Positions 18,620-30,458 are shown, counted from the stretch's first letter. The stretch is 32,987 nt of DNA from Lachnospiraceae bacterium (GCA_016285265.1 JAEEQL010000017.1:1-32987); one strand, 5' to 3'. Notes: generated by a model not told the origin, from the sequence alone. Translations and numbers: made by a program.

Positions 18620-19693
18620 TCAATCCCCGAAACAGATTCCGGTAAGCTTTGCTTCCTTGATGATGGTAGCATCGGGATCGAGGTATTTGAGCTTGCCCGC
18701 AACCTCATCGAGAGGAACCTTTACGATCTCCCTGTTCCTGTAGCCGACCATGAATCCGTATTCGTTATTAAGTATAAGTTCTCCGGCTTCGGCACCGAGC
18801 CTTGTCGCAAATACCCTGTCATAAGGGCAGGGGCTTCCGCCGCGCTGTGTATGTCCGGGAACGGTCACCCTTACCTCGCGGCCGGTCTTTTCAAGGATCT
18901 GATCCGCTATCTCATATGAAACGGAAGGATACTTGGACTTTTCATCGGCCTTCTTGCGGTCTTTCTTGGACATCTTAGCCTTCTGCTTGGAGACCGCGCC
19001 TTCCGCTACCGCGATGATGGTGAACTTGCTTCCGCTGCATTCTCTTTCTTCGATCTTGTCTACGATCTTGTCTATATCGTAAGGGATCTCGGGGATCAGG
19101 ATGATGTCAGCACCGCCTGCCATTCCGGCATTGAGCGTGAGCCACCCGACCTTGTGTCCCATTACTTCAACTATGAAAACTCTTCCGTGCGATGCCGCGG
19201 TCGTATGAATGCAGTCGATAGCCTGGGTTGCGATATCAACCGCGCTCTGGAAACCGAATGTCATATCGGTACCCCAGAGATCGTTGTCTATGGTCTTGGG
19301 AAGAGTGACTATGTTGAGGCCTTCCTCGCTGAGAAGATTGGCCGTCTTGTGCGATCCGTTACCGCCGAGAACAACGAGGCAGTCAAGCCTTAACTTGAAG
19401 TAGTTCTGCTTCATCGCATCGACCTTGTCGAGTCCGTTCTCGTCGGGCTCGGTTATTGTCTTAAAAGGAGTTCTCGAAGAGCCCAGGATCGTTCCGCCCT
19501 TGGTGAGGATACCGGAGAAATCCTTGCCCGTAAGCATACGGAAATCACCGTAGATAAGCCCCTTGTATCCGTCTATGAATCCGTAGATCTCAACCGCCTG
19601 GCCGCTGTGGGTAAGAGTCTTTACGACACCTCTCATAGCCGCATTAAGTGCCTGGCAGTCACCGCCGCTTGTAAGCAATCCGATTCTCTTCAT
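18620..19693 (-). CDS. pfkA: 6-phosphofructokinase
   Basis: GLLTSGGDCQALNAAMRG, LGGNGSHKTAN, LPKTIDNDLWGTD, PGHTQRGGSPCPYDR. Confidence 0.92.
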   Translation of the reverse strand: MKRIGLLTSGGDCQALNAAMRGVVKTLTHSGQAVEIYGFIDGYKGLIYGDFRMLTGKDFSGILTKGGTILGSSRTPFKTITEPDENGLDKVDAMKQNYFKLRLDCLVVLGGNGSHKTANLLSEEGLNIVTLPKTIDNDLWGTDMTFGFQSAVDIATQAIDCIHTTAASHGRVFIVEVMGHKVGWLTLNAGMAGGADIILIPEIPYDIDKIVDKIEERECSGSKFTIIAVAEGAVSKQKAKMSKKDRKKADEKSKYPSVSYEIADQILEKTGREVRVTVPGHTQRGGSPCPYDRVFATRLGAEAGELILNNEYGFMVGYRNREIVKVPLDEVAGKLKYLDPDATIIKEAKLTGICFGD

Positions 19694-19782
19694 ATCCGGC
19701 CCTCCTTAAGAAAAAATGTATGCTGTTAAAAATACCCGCACTACCCTAGAATCATACCACATTTACGCCTTTCCCTCAATTA

Positions 19783-19811
19783 AAAAAGGAAGACGAAAAG
19801 TCTTCCTTTTT
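19783..19811. terminator. intrinsic terminator between carB and pfkA (sequence is symmetric)
   Basis: AAAAAGGAAGAC-GAAAA-GTCTTCCTTTTT. Confidence 0.85.
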
Positions 19812-19835
19812 GCGTAAAATTCAGTGTTTTGTGCC

Positions 19836-22800
19836 TTATCCTATGGGAGATACGCCGATGGTCATCTCCTCGAGGACATCGAGCAGAACCCTGACGGTAT
19901 CGAGCGATGTAAATGTGGTTATACGGTGCTCGCTCGCACATCTTCTGATGGCAACACCGTCCTCATAGTGGACACCCGAAAGTATCGCCCTGGTGTTGAT
20001 GACATAGCTTACATAGCCGGCGCTGATGGAATCGAGGATCTCGGTACTTCCCTCACTGAGCTTGTGGCGGAGCCTGCACCTGATGCCGTGATCCTTGAAG
20101 TACAGTGCGGTCATGGTGGTAGCCTCGATATTGAAGCCCATGTCATAGAAGCGCTTTGCGAGAGGAAGCGCTTCCTCCTTATCCTCATCCGCAAGGGTGA
20201 AGGTAACCGTTCCGTAATTCTGGAGCTTGATGCCCGATGCAACGAGTGCCTTATACATCGCACGGTGCAGGAGTTTGTCGTAGCCGATTGCTTCGCCCGT
20301 AGACTTCATCTCGGGTGAAAGGTAAGCATCCATTCCGGAAAGCTTTGAGAATGAGAATACAGGTGCCTTTACGTACCACTTTTCTCCGGGTGCGGGTGTA
20401 AGATCCGTGATGCCCTGATCCTTAAGCGAGATTCCGAGGCTTACCCTGGTCGCGATATCGGGAAGGGGATAGCCGGTTGCCTTTGAAAGGAAAGGAACCG
20501 TTCTCGAAGATCTGGGATTAACCTCTATTATGAACACTTCATCGTTCTTGTCACAGATGAACTGGATATTGAAAAGTCCCCTGATGCCTATTCCGAGTCC
20601 CAGTCTTCTCGTGTAATCCCTGATGGTCTCCCTGACCTTCTCGGATACGCTGAAGGTGGGATATACGCTGATGGAATCGCCCGAGTGTATACCTGTTCTT
20701 TCGACAAGCTCCATTATTCCGGGGATGAATACTTCCTTTCCGTCACAGATCGCATCGACCTCGAGTTCCTTACCGCTGATGTATCTGTCGACAAGAACGG
20801 GTCTGTCCTCATCGATCTCAACCGCAGTCTGCAGGTAATGCCTGAGATCCTTTTCCTTGGAGACGATCTGCATTGCCCTTCCGCCGAGGACGAAGCTGGG
20901 ACGTACGAGAACGGGATATCCGATGGATTCCGCAGCCTTTACGCCGTCTTCGATATTGGTGACCGCAAGTCCCTTGGGCTCGGGGATATCGAGATCTTCA
21001 AGGAGCTTTTCGAAGCTGTCACGGTTCTCCGCCTTATCGATGGCTTCGCAGTCGGTTCCGATGAGCTTTACGCCGAGTGCGTGAAGGGGCTCCGCAAGGT
21101 TAACGGCGGTCTGACCTCCGAGGGTTGCGATGACGCCTTCGGGCTTTTCAAGCTCGATTATGTTCATGACATCCTCGACGCACAGAGGCTCAAAATAGAG
21201 CTTGTCGGAGGTTGTGTAATCGGTGGAAACGGTCTCGGGATTGTTGTTGATGACTATCGCTTCATAGCCCGATCCCTTGATGGTGCGTACGGCATGAACG
21301 GTCGAGTAATCGAATTCGACACCCTGTCCGATCCTTATGGGACCGGCACCGAGAACTATTACCTTGGGCTTGTCGGAAACTATCGATTCGTTCTCGCCTT
21401 CGTATGTAGAGTAAAAGTAAGGAACATAGCTTTCAAACTCAGATGCACAGGTATCGATCATCTTGTAAACAGGGAAGATCTTCTCCTGCTTTCTTAATTC
21501 GAATACTTCCTTTTCACTTACTTCCCAAAGTGATGCGATGGCCGCATCGGAAAAACCCATACGCTTTGCATCGTATAGGTATGAAGCATCCTTCTTATGC
21601 TCTTTGAGAATGTTCTCTTCCTCGATTATGTTATAGATCTTGTCCAGGAAGAACATGTCGATTCCGGTTCTTGCACTGATCTCCTCAGCTTTTGTACCGC
21701 GTCTCATCAGCTCCGTGATCGCATAGATGCGGTCACCGGTCATCTTGAGAACAGGCTCCCAGAGTTCTTCATCGGTAAAGCCGTCGTACTTTGCCATATG
21801 AAGATGTATGGTTCCGCACTCGAGACTTCTTACCGCCTTGAGAAGGCTCTCCTCAAAGCATCTGCCGATACTCATCGTCTCGCCCGTAGCCTTCATCTGT
21901 GTTCCGAGACTCTGGTTTGCATCGGTGAATTTATCAAAAGGAAAACGTGGCATCTTGGTCACGATGTAATCAAGTGCGGGCTCGAAGCAAGCGGGGGTAT
22001 TTGCAAGCTGTATCTCTTCAAGAAGAAAACCGACGCTTATCTTCGCCGATACTCTCGCGATCGGATATCCCGATGCCTTTGATGCGAGTGCCGATGACCT
22101 CGAAACCCTGGGATTTACTTCGATGAGATAATACTTGAAGGACTTCGGATCGAGTGCAAACTGTACATTACATCCGCCGCAGACCCTGAGTGCCCTGATG
22201 AGCTTGAGGGCAGAGTCACGGAGCATATGATACTCTTTATCGGTAAGTGTCTGTGAAGGACATACTACGATCGAGTCACCGGTATGGATACCGACGGGAT
22301 CGAGGTTTTCCATATTACATACGGTGATCGCGGTATCGTTCGCATCGCGGATAACCTCGTATTCGATCTCCTTGTATCCCTTTACGCTCTTTTCTACAAG
22401 AACTTCGCTGACGGGAGAAAGCTCAAGTCCCGCTGCAAGGAGTTCCTTCAATTCATCCTCGTTATCGGCAAATCCGCCGCCGGTTCCGCCGAGTGTGAAT
22501 GCGGGACGAAGGACAACCGGATATCCGATCTCCTCTGCCGCTTTCTTACCTTCTTCAATACTGTGTACGACTATCGAGGGAAGAACGGGCTCACCGAGTC
22601 TTTCGCAGAGCTGCTTAAACTCGTCCCTGTCCTCTGCCATCTCGATACTCTTGTAATCGGTTCCGAGAAGCTCGCAGTTACATTCGGAAAGAATGCCTTT
22701 CTTTTCGAGCTGCATCGCAAGGTTAAGTCCGGTCTGTCCGCCGATTCCGGGAAGGATCGCATCCGGTCTTTCGGTTCTTATGATCCTCGCAACATATTCG

Positions 22801-23012
22801 AGATTGAGCGGCTCCATGTAAACCCTGTCCGCAACCGATGTATCGGTCATGATCGTAGCGGGATTGGAATTGCACAGGATGACTTCGTATCCTTCTTCCT
22901 TGAGTGCAAGACACGCCTGTGTTCCCGCATAGTCGAACTCTGCGGCCTGTCCGATGACTATGGGACCCGAGCCTATCACAAGTATTTTGTTTATGTCAGT
23001 TCTCTTAGGCAT
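19836..23012 (-). CDS. carB: carbamoyl-phosphate synthase large subunit
   Basis: 1058 aa; [44 protein letters not shown], duplicated ATP-grasp halves. Confidence 0.97.
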   Translation of the reverse strand: MPKRTDINKILVIGSGPIVIGQAAEFDYAGTQACLALKEEGYEVILCNSNPATIMTDTSVADRVYMEPLNLEYVARIIRTERPDAILPGIGGQTGLNLAMQLEKKGILSECNCELLGTDYKSIEMAEDRDEFKQLCERLGEPVLPSIVVHSIEEGKKAAEEIGYPVVLRPAFTLGGTGGGFADNEDELKELLAAGLELSPVSEVLVEKSVKGYKEIEYEVIRDANDTAITVCNMENLDPVGIHTGDSIVVCPSQTLTDKEYHMLRDSALKLIRALRVCGGCNVQFALDPKSFKYYLIEVNPRVSRSSALASKASGYPIARVSAKISVGFLLEEIQLANTPACFEPALDYIVTKMPRFPFDKFTDANQSLGTQMKATGETMSIGRCFEESLLKAVRSLECGTIHLHMAKYDGFTDEELWEPVLKMTGDRIYAITELMRRGTKAEEISARTGIDMFFLDKIYNIIEEENILKEHKKDASYLYDAKRMGFSDAAIASLWEVSEKEVFELRKQEKIFPVYKMIDTCASEFESYVPYFYSTYEGENESIVSDKPKVIVLGAGPIRIGQGVEFDYSTVHAVRTIKGSGYEAIVINNNPETVSTDYTTSDKLYFEPLCVEDVMNIIELEKPEGVIATLGGQTAVNLAEPLHALGVKLIGTDCEAIDKAENRDSFEKLLEDLDIPEPKGLAVTNIEDGVKAAESIGYPVLVRPSFVLGGRAMQIVSKEKDLRHYLQTAVEIDEDRPVLVDRYISGKELEVDAICDGKEVFIPGIMELVERTGIHSGDSISVYPTFSVSEKVRETIRDYTRRLGLGIGIRGLFNIQFICDKNDEVFIIEVNPRSSRTVPFLSKATGYPLPDIATRVSLGISLKDQGITDLTPAPGEKWYVKAPVFSFSKLSGMDAYLSPEMKSTGEAIGYDKLLHRAMYKALVASGIKLQNYGTVTFTLADEDKEEALPLAKRFYDMGFNIEATTMTALYFKDHGIRCRLRHKLSEGSTEILDSISAGYVSYVINTRAILSGVHYEDGVAIRRCASEHRITTFTSLDTVRVLLDVLEEMTIGVSPIG

Positions 23013-23057
23013 TTCGAAACCTCTGTAAGATATATATGATCATTTATGACAGCTATG

Positions 23058-24146
23058 TCACTTATTCATCAGCTTAAGAAATTCATCAAAAAGGTACGAT
23101 GCATCGTGAGGACCGGGACAGCTTTCGGGATGGTACTGCACGCTGAAGATCCTGTCCCTTTCACACCTTACTCCCTCAACTGTTCCGTCAAGGAGATTCT
23201 TATGTGTCACGACAAGTCCGGTTCCCGCAAGAGTGTTTTCATCCACCGCATACGAGTGGTTCTGGCTGGTGATATCCGTTCTTCCCGTCTCGAGATTCTT
23301 AACGGGATGGTTTCCGCCCCTGTGTCCGAACTTGAGCTTGTAAGTCCTTGCTCCGCATGCAAGTGAGATGATCTGGTGTCCGAGGCATATTCCGAAGATC
23401 GGATATTTTCCCCTGAGCTGCTTTACCAGCTCGATCGCTTCCTTAACATCCTCGGGATCTCCGGGGCCGTTTGAAAGGAATATTCCGTCGGGCTTTATCG
23501 CAGCAACATCCTCGGCTTTTACATTCCAGGGAAATACAGTTACCGAGCATCCTTTCTTTAGGAAGGAACGCAGTATGTTTTCTTTCATTCCGAAATCGAT
23601 CGCTGCGATATGGTACTTCGCATCGGTCGAGATATAGTTTTCTTTTAACGGTCTGCTGACTCTTGATACGGCATCGGGTTTGAGCACAGTTTCTTCTATG
23701 ATCTTAAGGCCTTCTTCCACGGTAGTGCTCTCGTTTGTGATAAGGGCCTTTCTTGTTCCCACATCCCTGATCTTGCGTACTATCTCTCTGGTATCCACCC
23801 CGGTGATGCCGGGAATTCCGAGCTCTTTAAGAGTTTCGGAAAAGGTCTTTCCGCTCCTGAAGTTTGAGGGTTCGTCATTGTAGTCCCTTACGACGAATCC
23901 GCCGATCGTGGGATGAGCGGTCTCGTTATCGTCATCGTTGATACCGTAATTACCGATAAGAGGATAAGCCATCGTGACAAACTGATCCGTATAGGAAGGA
24001 TCGGACATGATCTCCTGATATCCGACGGGAGAAGTATTGAACACGAGCTCGCACACTCTATCCTTTTCATCCTCACCAAAACCGTAGCCGACATATTCAC
24101 TGCCGTCCGACATGATCAGTTTTCTTTTCTTTCCTCTGTAGATCAT
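23058..24146 (-). CDS. carA: carbamoyl-phosphate synthase small subunit
   Basis: GIPGITGVDTREIVRKIR; PIFGICLGHQ class I amidotransferase nucleophile. Confidence 0.97.
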   Translation of the reverse strand: MIYRGKKRKLIMSDGSEYVGYGFGEDEKDRVCELVFNTSPVGYQEIMSDPSYTDQFVTMAYPLIGNYGINDDDNETAHPTIGGFVVRDYNDEPSNFRSGKTFSETLKELGIPGITGVDTREIVRKIRDVGTRKALITNESTTVEEGLKIIEETVLKPDAVSRVSRPLKENYISTDAKYHIAAIDFGMKENILRSFLKKGCSVTVFPWNVKAEDVAAIKPDGIFLSNGPGDPEDVKEAIELVKQLRGKYPIFGICLGHQIISLACGARTYKLKFGHRGGNHPVKNLETGRTDITSQNHSYAVDENTLAGTGLVVTHKNLLDGTVEGVRCERDRIFSVQYHPESCPGPHDASYLFDEFLKLMNK

Positions 24147-25573
24147 TACCTGGCCTCCGAAAGTTTTTTCTCGAATCTGTCCTTCCTCGGATCTGAGGGT
24201 ATCTTCGTCGGGTAGTCCCCGTCAAAGCATGCACTGCAATATGTTTCGCATCCGCTCATCTCACCGAGGCTTTCTATAGGAAGAAATCCTATCGAATCCG
24301 CTCCCGTAAGAGCAGCGATCTCCTCCGGTGTATGATGGTTTGCTATAAGCTTGTCTTCCGAATCTATATCCACGCCGTAGAAACACGGATGTCTGAAGGG
24401 CGGTGAGGATATGCGAAGATGTATTTCCTTTGCCCCCGCTTCCCTGAGGATGTTTATGATCCTCCTGCTCGTGGTGCCTCTTACGATCGAATCATCTATG
24501 AGTACCACTTTCTTTCCTTCAAGAACGCTCTTTACCGGACTGAGCTTGATCCTTACGGTATCGGTCCTCTGGTCCTGGGAAGGAGCGATGAAGCTTCTGC
24601 CGACGTATTTATTCTTAACAAGACCTATCTCGTAAGGTATCCCGCTCTCCCTTGAATAGCCTATCGCGGCATCAAGTCCGGAATCGGGAACACCTACTAC
24701 CACGTCCGCATCCACGGGATATTCCCTGGCAAGTATCTGCCCGGCCCTTACCCTCGTATCATGCACCGCTATGCAGTCTATCACAGAATCGGGTCTTGCA
24801 AAATAGATATATTCAAAAATACAGGGACTTTTTTTCGGAGCGGGTTCTCCCATATAGGAAACTGGATCTGAATTTGGAGTTTCTGATTGGAAAACCAGCA
24901 TCTCCCCGGGAAGGATATCTCTTACGAAAGTCGCTCCGACAGCGGTCAGGGCGCAGCTTTCGGAGGCCACGACGAAGCTGCCGTCCTCCCTTTTTCCAAA
25001 GCAAAGCGGCCGGAATCCGTGAGGGTCCCGAACCGCGAGCAGTTTTGTCGAAGACATCATAACAAGGCTGTATGCGCCTTCAAGATATTTAACGGCAGAA
25101 AGCACTGCCTGTTCGATACTGTCAGTCTTAAGCCTTTCCCTTGTGATCATATAGCATATGGTCTCGGTATCGCTGGTCGAATGGAAAATAGCACCCGAAA
25201 GCTCGAGCGAATCTCGAAGATCGAGGGAATTGGCAAGATTTCCGTTATGTGCAAGTGCAAGATTGCCCTTCTGGTGGCTGACTACCATGGGCTGGATATT
25301 GCTCTTTGTATTTCCGCCGGTAGTTCCGTATCTGACATGTCCGATAGACATGCATCCGCCGGGAAGTGCATTCAGTTCGGCTTCACCGAACACTTCTCCA
25401 ACGAGACCCAGTTCCTTGTGAGCCGAAAAAACGCCGTCATCGTTTACGACGATACCGCAACTTTCCTGCCCCCTGTGCTGGAGAGCGTAAAGCCCGTGAT
25501 ATACATCCCTGGCAATGTCATCCCTGCGACTGCCGATTATTCCGAATACTCCGCACTCTTCATGAATTGCCAT
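24146..25573 (-). CDS. purF: amidophosphoribosyltransferase (Fe-S/propeptide type)
   Basis: [56 protein letters not shown]. Start reassigned to 25573; the ORF extension to 25810 lies antiparallel-free inside the pyrG 3' end. Confidence 0.95.
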   Translation of the reverse strand: MAIHEECGVFGIIGSRRDDIARDVYHGLYALQHRGQESCGIVVNDDGVFSAHKELGLVGEVFGEAELNALPGGCMSIGHVRYGTTGGNTKSNIQPMVVSHQKGNLALAHNGNLANSLDLRDSLELSGAIFHSTSDTETICYMITRERLKTDSIEQAVLSAVKYLEGAYSLVMMSSTKLLAVRDPHGFRPLCFGKREDGSFVVASESCALTAVGATFVRDILPGEMLVFQSETPNSDPVSYMGEPAPKKSPCIFEYIYFARPDSVIDCIAVHDTRVRAGQILAREYPVDADVVVGVPDSGLDAAIGYSRESGIPYEIGLVKNKYVGRSFIAPSQDQRTDTVRIKLSPVKSVLEGKKVVLIDDSIVRGTTSRRIINILREAGAKEIHLRISSPPFRHPCFYGVDIDSEDKLIANHHTPEEIAALTGADSIGFLPIESLGEMSGCETYCSACFDGDYPTKIPSDPRKDRFEKKLSEAR

Positions 25574-27167
25574 TGTGTTTGCATACCTCCCTGATGAATC
25601 CCTTGAAAAGAGGATGAGCCTTATCGGGTCTCGATTTGAATTCGGGATGATACTGGACACCGAGATAGAATCCCGCTTCCGGAAGCTCCATCTCCTCCAC
25701 GAGGCGGTTGTCCGGTGATGTTCCCGCAAATACGGCACCGGCCTTTTCAAACCGGTCCCTGAAGTCATTGTTGAACTCATATCTGTGGCGGTGTCGTTCG
25801 GATATCTCATCCTTGCCGTAAAATTCCTGCAGCTTGCTTCCTTCCTTTATCCTGCAGGGATATGCACCGAGCCTTAAGGTTCCTCCCTTATCTATCGTAT
25901 CGCTCTGTCCGGGCATGAAATCTATCACCTTGTGTGCGCAGAGTTCATCGAATTCTCCCGAATTTGCATCCTCTATACCGAGTACGTTTCTCGCATATTC
26001 GATCACCGCTATCTGCATTCCGAGACATATTCCGAAATAAGGAAGACCATGAGTCCTCGCATATTTTGCGGAAGTGATCATTCCCTCGATGCCTCTGTCT
26101 CCGAAGCCTCCGGGAACGATGATGCCGTCTATACCCTTAAAGGTTTCCTCGGCATTTTCTTCGGTGATCTTTTCGGAGTCGATCCATCTGATCTCTACCT
26201 TCGCTTCATTCTCATATCCGGCATGCTTTAAAGCTTCCGCAACGGACAGATATGCATCATGAAGCTGTACGTATTTTCCGACAAGACCGACGACGGCTGT
26301 CTTTTTAAGATTCTCAATACTCTCGACCATTTTTCTCCAGTGATTGAGATCGGGTTCGCCTGTTTCGATACCGAGTTCCCTGCATACGATCTTTGAAAAA
26401 CCGGAATCCTCGAGCATGAGAGGTGCTTCGTACAGGATGGGAAGAGTGATGTTTTCTATTACGCAGTCTTCCTTTACATTGCAGAAATGTGCGATCTTCC
26501 TGAATATCTCATCCTCCAGTGGCTCATCGCATCTGAGGATCAGGATGTTCGGAGAGATACCCATTCCCTGAAGTTCCTTGACGGAGTGCTGGGTAGGCTT
26601 TGATTTATGCTCATCGGAACCGTGAAGGAAAGGAACGAGAGTAACATGGATAAACAAACTGTTCTCTCTTCCGACCTCGAGTGAGATCTGTCTTACGGCT
26701 TCGATGAAGGGCTGGGATTCGATGTCACCGACCGTTCCGCCGATCTCGGTGATGACTACATCCGCATTTGTTTTCTTGCCCACGCGGTAGACAAAATCCT
26801 TGATCTCATCGGTGATGTGGGGAATGATCTGTACGGTCGATCCGAGATACTCACCCCTTCTTTCGCGGTTGAGTACGTTCCAGTAAACTCTTCCGGAAGT
26901 GAGGTTTGAATATTTATTGAGATCCTCATCGATGAATCTCTCATAATGTCCGAGGTCGAGATCGGTCTCCGCACCGTCCTCCGTAACATAGACCTCACCA
27001 TGCTGATAAGGGCTCATGGTTCCGGGATCCACGTTGATATACGGATCCAGCTTCTGTGCGGCTACCTTAAGGCCTCTCGCTTTGAGAAGTCTTCCGAGTG
27101 AAGCCGCAGTTATTCCTTTTCCGAGACCGGATACAACACCGCCTGTTACGAAGATATATTTTGTCAT
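25560..27167 (-). CDS. pyrG: CTP synthase
   Basis: [40 protein letters not shown]. Confidence 0.98.
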   Translation of the reverse strand: MTKYIFVTGGVVSGLGKGITAASLGRLLKARGLKVAAQKLDPYINVDPGTMSPYQHGEVYVTEDGAETDLDLGHYERFIDEDLNKYSNLTSGRVYWNVLNRERRGEYLGSTVQIIPHITDEIKDFVYRVGKKTNADVVITEIGGTVGDIESQPFIEAVRQISLEVGRENSLFIHVTLVPFLHGSDEHKSKPTQHSVKELQGMGISPNILILRCDEPLEDEIFRKIAHFCNVKEDCVIENITLPILYEAPLMLEDSGFSKIVCRELGIETGEPDLNHWRKMVESIENLKKTAVVGLVGKYVQLHDAYLSVAEALKHAGYENEAKVEIRWIDSEKITEENAEETFKGIDGIIVPGGFGDRGIEGMITSAKYARTHGLPYFGICLGMQIAVIEYARNVLGIEDANSGEFDELCAHKVIDFMPGQSDTIDKGGTLRLGAYPCRIKEGSKLQEFYGKDEISERHRHRYEFNNDFRDRFEKAGAVFAGTSPDNRLVEEMELPEAGFYLGVQYHPEFKSRPDKAHPLFKGFIREVCKHNGNS

Positions 27168-27193
27168 AATTACCGCCTTTGTAAGGTATTTCT

Positions 27194-27237
27194 AAAAAAC
27201 GTTATCGGCCGGGCAGGCTTTTACGCCTGTCCGACCG
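27194..27237 (-). terminator. intrinsic terminator after glnN
   Basis: Minus strand CGGTCGGACAGGC-GTAAAA-GCCTGCCCGGCCG then ATAACGTTTTTT. Confidence 0.8.
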
Positions 27238-27256
27238 CTTTCATATAATTACATGA

Positions 27257-29359
27257 TCATCTTACGGAGAAGAGCATGTCGCCGTATGAAGGATAAGGCC
27301 ACTCCTTGGAGGATACGAGTGTCTCTGCCTCATCGACAGCGGCTCTGAGTTCGCCCATCTTGGGAAGAAGATCGTCTCTTATTGCTGCACTCTCAGCGAT
27401 GACATCGGCTGTATCCGCAAGGGAGATGATTGCCTTCTCGACAGCACCGGTTCTCTCATAGATCTGATCCGCAAGAACGGAAAGTCTGGAGATAACGGTA
27501 GTCTCATATGAGCATGCAAGGGATCCCGTTACAGCCTTCTTGGCGGCGACCGTTTCGGAAAGCTTGTCCGCATATGCGGTGACTGCGGGAAGAACCTGCC
27601 TGTAAGCCATGTCGATCATGGTGTTGGCCTCGATACGAACCTGCTTGCAGTAATTCTCGAGCATGATGTCGCATCTGGATTCGATCTCTTTTTCGGTGAA
27701 TACGCCGTGACCGGTAAGTACCTTGACGTTCTTCTCATCGAGAATGTGAGGCATGCAGTCGGGAGTGGTCCTGTAGTTGCAAAGACCTCTTACTTCGGTC
27801 GCTTCCTTGACCCATGCATCGTCGTAACCGTTTCCGTTGAAGAGGATCCTCTTGTGATCTGCGATGGTCTTCTTGATCATCTCATGAAGGGTCTTCTCAA
27901 AGTCCTCAGCACCTTCAAGCCTGTCAGCGTAGATCTTGAGAGACTCTGCGACTACGGTATTGAGCATGATGTTCGCACATGCGATCGAGTTGGATGAACC
28001 GAGACTTCTGAACTCGAACTTATTTCCGGTGAATGCGAAGGGTGAAGTTCTGTTTCTGTCGGTGTTGTCTCTGGGGAATGCGGGAAGAACATCGACTCCG
28101 AGCTTCATTATCTTCTTCTCGGTTCCGCTGTAAGGCTTATCTTCAACGATCGCATCAAGGATGGCGCTGAGCTCATCTCCGAGGAATACGGAAATGATAG
28201 CGGGAGGTGCCTCGTTTGCTCCGAGTCTGTGATCGTTACCTGCGGTGGCAACGGAAAGTCTGAGAAGATCCTGATAATCGTCTACCGCCTTGATGACCGC
28301 ACAGAGGAAAAGGAGGAACTGTGCGTTCTCATAAGGGGTGTCACCGGGTGAAAGAAGGTTGATGCCGGTATCCGTTGCCATGGACCAGTTATTGTGCTTA
28401 CCGCTTCCGTTTACGCCTGCGAAGGGCTTCTCATGAAGCAGGCATACAAGTCCGTGTCTGGATGCGACCTTCTGCATGATCTCCATCATAAGCTGGTTCT
28501 GATCGGTCGCGATATTGGTTGTCGAGTAGATGGGTGCGAGCTCGTGCTGAGCGGGTGCAACCTCGTTGTGCTCGGTCTTTGCAAGGATTCCGAGCTTCCA
28601 GAGTTCTTCGTTGAGGTCGTTCATGAATGCCTGAACCCTGGGCTTGATAACACCGAAGTAATGATCATCCATTTCCTGACCCTTGGGAGGTCTTGAACCG
28701 TAAAGGGTTCTTCCGGTGTATTTAAGGTCGGGACGCTGATCGTACATTTCCTTGGTGATAAGGAAGTATTCCTGCTCGGGTCCTACCGAAGTCTTGACGT
28801 TCTTGGCAGTGGTGTTTCCGAAGAGACGAAGGATACGGAGTGCCTGCTTGTTGAGTGCTTCCATTGAACGAAGAAGCGGAGTCTTCTTATCGAGTGCCTC
28901 ACCTCCGTACGAACAGAATGCGGTGGGAATGCAGAGGGTCTTATCCTTGATGAATGCATATGAGGTGGGATCCCATGCCGTATATCCTCTTGCTTCGAAG
29001 GTTGCTCTAAGTCCGCCCGAAGGGAAAGAAGATGCATCGGGCTCGCCCTGAATGAGCTCTTTGCCTGAGAATTCCATTATGACACTTCCGTCAGGTGAAG
29101 GAGAGATGAATGAATCGTGCTTTTCCGCTGTGATTCCGGTAAGGGGCTGGAACCAGTGAGTGAAGTGTGTTGCACCCTTTTCAAGTGCCCATTCCTTCAT
29201 GGCCTGTGCGACCGATTCCGCTACCTTGGAGTCAAGCTTGCTGCCTTCATCGATGGTTTTTCTGAGTGATGCATAGACCTTGGAAGAAAGTCTTGATCTC
29301 ATCTGACGATCGTCAAATACGAGTGATCCAAAAAGTTCCGGTACTGAATGTGTTTCCAT
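27257..29359 (-). CDS. glnN: glutamine synthetase type III
   Basis: 700 aa; [62 protein letters not shown]. Confidence 0.97.
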   Translation of the reverse strand: METHSVPELFGSLVFDDRQMRSRLSSKVYASLRKTIDEGSKLDSKVAESVAQAMKEWALEKGATHFTHWFQPLTGITAEKHDSFISPSPDGSVIMEFSGKELIQGEPDASSFPSGGLRATFEARGYTAWDPTSYAFIKDKTLCIPTAFCSYGGEALDKKTPLLRSMEALNKQALRILRLFGNTTAKNVKTSVGPEQEYFLITKEMYDQRPDLKYTGRTLYGSRPPKGQEMDDHYFGVIKPRVQAFMNDLNEELWKLGILAKTEHNEVAPAQHELAPIYSTTNIATDQNQLMMEIMQKVASRHGLVCLLHEKPFAGVNGSGKHNNWSMATDTGINLLSPGDTPYENAQFLLFLCAVIKAVDDYQDLLRLSVATAGNDHRLGANEAPPAIISVFLGDELSAILDAIVEDKPYSGTEKKIMKLGVDVLPAFPRDNTDRNRTSPFAFTGNKFEFRSLGSSNSIACANIMLNTVVAESLKIYADRLEGAEDFEKTLHEMIKKTIADHKRILFNGNGYDDAWVKEATEVRGLCNYRTTPDCMPHILDEKNVKVLTGHGVFTEKEIESRCDIMLENYCKQVRIEANTMIDMAYRQVLPAVTAYADKLSETVAAKKAVTGSLACSYETTVISRLSVLADQIYERTGAVEKAIISLADTADVIAESAAIRDDLLPKMGELRAAVDEAETLVSSKEWPYPSYGDMLFSVR

Positions 29360-29399
29360 AACATGTTCCTCCTTAATTTTGGAAACAAAAAAGACAAAA

Positions 29400-29431
29400 G
29401 CGCCTTTTTTGTATGTTTACAAAAAAGACGC
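29400..29431 (-). terminator. leader terminator (attenuator) upstream of glnN
   Basis: Minus strand GCGTCTTTTTTGTA-AACA-TACAAAAAAGGCGC followed by TTTTGTCTTTTTTG. Confidence 0.8.
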
Positions 29432-29442
29432 CTTTGCCTTTT
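29423..29442 (-). promoter_or_regulatory. candidate ANTAR-binding hairpin P1 in glnN leader
   Basis: Minus strand AAAAGGC[AAAGGC]GUCUUUU; hexaloop with A1 and G4; overlaps 5' arm of terminator. Confidence 0.6.
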
Positions 29443-29450
29443 CATCTGTT

Positions 29451-29479
29451 AAGATACTACCGTAAATTTCCGTTGTCAA
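29451..29479 (-). promoter_or_regulatory. sigma70-type promoter of glnN
   Basis: TTGACA - 17 nt - TATCTT on minus strand. Confidence 0.75.
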
Positions 29480-29530
29480 GAAATAATACGGATATTTTTT
29501 TAATTGTTTTCTGTTCCGTAAAAAGACTGA

Positions 29531-30427
29531 TCAATTATCGGAACGGAATTCAAATACTACGGACTGATGTGAAGGATCATTATGATCTCCCCAGCAGATT
29601 CCGCCGTCTACAAAGTAGAAATTAACCGAACCGTCATCATATACCAGATACTGGTTCTCCTGCGTAGGATCAACCATTTCGCACTCCCACATCTCACCGT
29701 CATCGCAGAAAAGAAATTCGGAATCATCATCAAAGTATGTGTAATATTCCCAAATATATCCTATATTGTCAACTATCATGCTCTGGATATGTACATGGTA
29801 ACTGCCGTCTCCTTCATCAGTTATCTGCATCCAGTAACTGCCGTCGTCGACTCCCCATATTCCGAGGAAGTAATAAGGCGAAACATCTCCTCTGCCTTCG
29901 CCGACGGGCTCGGAAACAGCTGAATCGTTGCGTACAAAGTGAAGTGCACCGTCCTGGCCCGAGTAGATATCGGTGGGATTCATATCATCAAGATCTGCGG
30001 CAAACGATTCCCAGATATCACCGTTCTCATCATAGAAAGTATACCAGTATGAAGCGGTTCCGTCGGGATGATCTTCGGTTGTGATCTCAATCCTTCCGCT
30101 TACTGAGCCGAGAAGAGACATGTCTTCAAGATCGTAATTATATGTGTGACCGTTACAGTAGATGTTGAGATAAGTGGGATCCATTCCGGCATCCGCGTCT
30201 GTCCATTCTCCTATGAGACCGCTGAGAAGCTCCTGAACCTCATATTCGGATATAACCGGCTGATCATAGTCTTCATCGTATCCGGTTAAATCGTCCTCGT
30301 CGTAATCATCTTCGATGTCATCAATTCCGGTATCCGGTCCGTCTGCGGCAGATTCGCTTCCGCAGCCCGCAAGCAATGCGCCGCTTAAAGCGCATGCACA
30401 GATCATCATTAACAATTTCTTTTTCAT
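29531..30427 (-). CDS. small acidic lipoprotein of unknown function
   Basis: MKKKLLMMICACALSGALLAGCGSE lipobox; GGGAGG RBS supports start 30427 rather than ORF start 30481. Confidence 0.75.
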   Translation of the reverse strand: MKKKLLMMICACALSGALLAGCGSESAADGPDTGIDDIEDDYDEDDLTGYDEDYDQPVISEYEVQELLSGLIGEWTDADAGMDPTYLNIYCNGHTYNYDLEDMSLLGSVSGRIEITTEDHPDGTASYWYTFYDENGDIWESFAADLDDMNPTDIYSGQDGALHFVRNDSAVSEPVGEGRGDVSPYYFLGIWGVDDGSYWMQITDEGDGSYHVHIQSMIVDNIGYIWEYYTYFDDDSEFLFCDDGEMWECEMVDPTQENQYLVYDDGSVNFYFVDGGICWGDHNDPSHQSVVFEFRSDN

Positions 30428-30458
30428 AAATATTCCTCCCAAAAGAAACTCGGCAATA

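Noticed and set aside
20685-21497. 270-aa plus-strand ORF, also 22284-23039
   Set aside because: Antisense shadows of carB produced by codon bias
25574-25810. N-terminal extension of purF in the ORF track
   Set aside because: Overlaps the pyrG 3' end out of frame; the conserved PurF N-terminus with catalytic Cys begins at MAIHEEC (25573)
27194-27237. Hairpin before pyrG as a CTP-sensing pyrG attenuator
   Set aside because: No convincing promoter between glnN and the hairpin and no GGGC-type initiation site; simplest reading is the glnN terminator
29400-29431. Known glutamine riboswitch (glnA RNA) upstream of the GS genes
   Set aside because: Leader is too short and lacks the glnA-motif three-way junction; hexaloop plus terminator fits ANTAR control better
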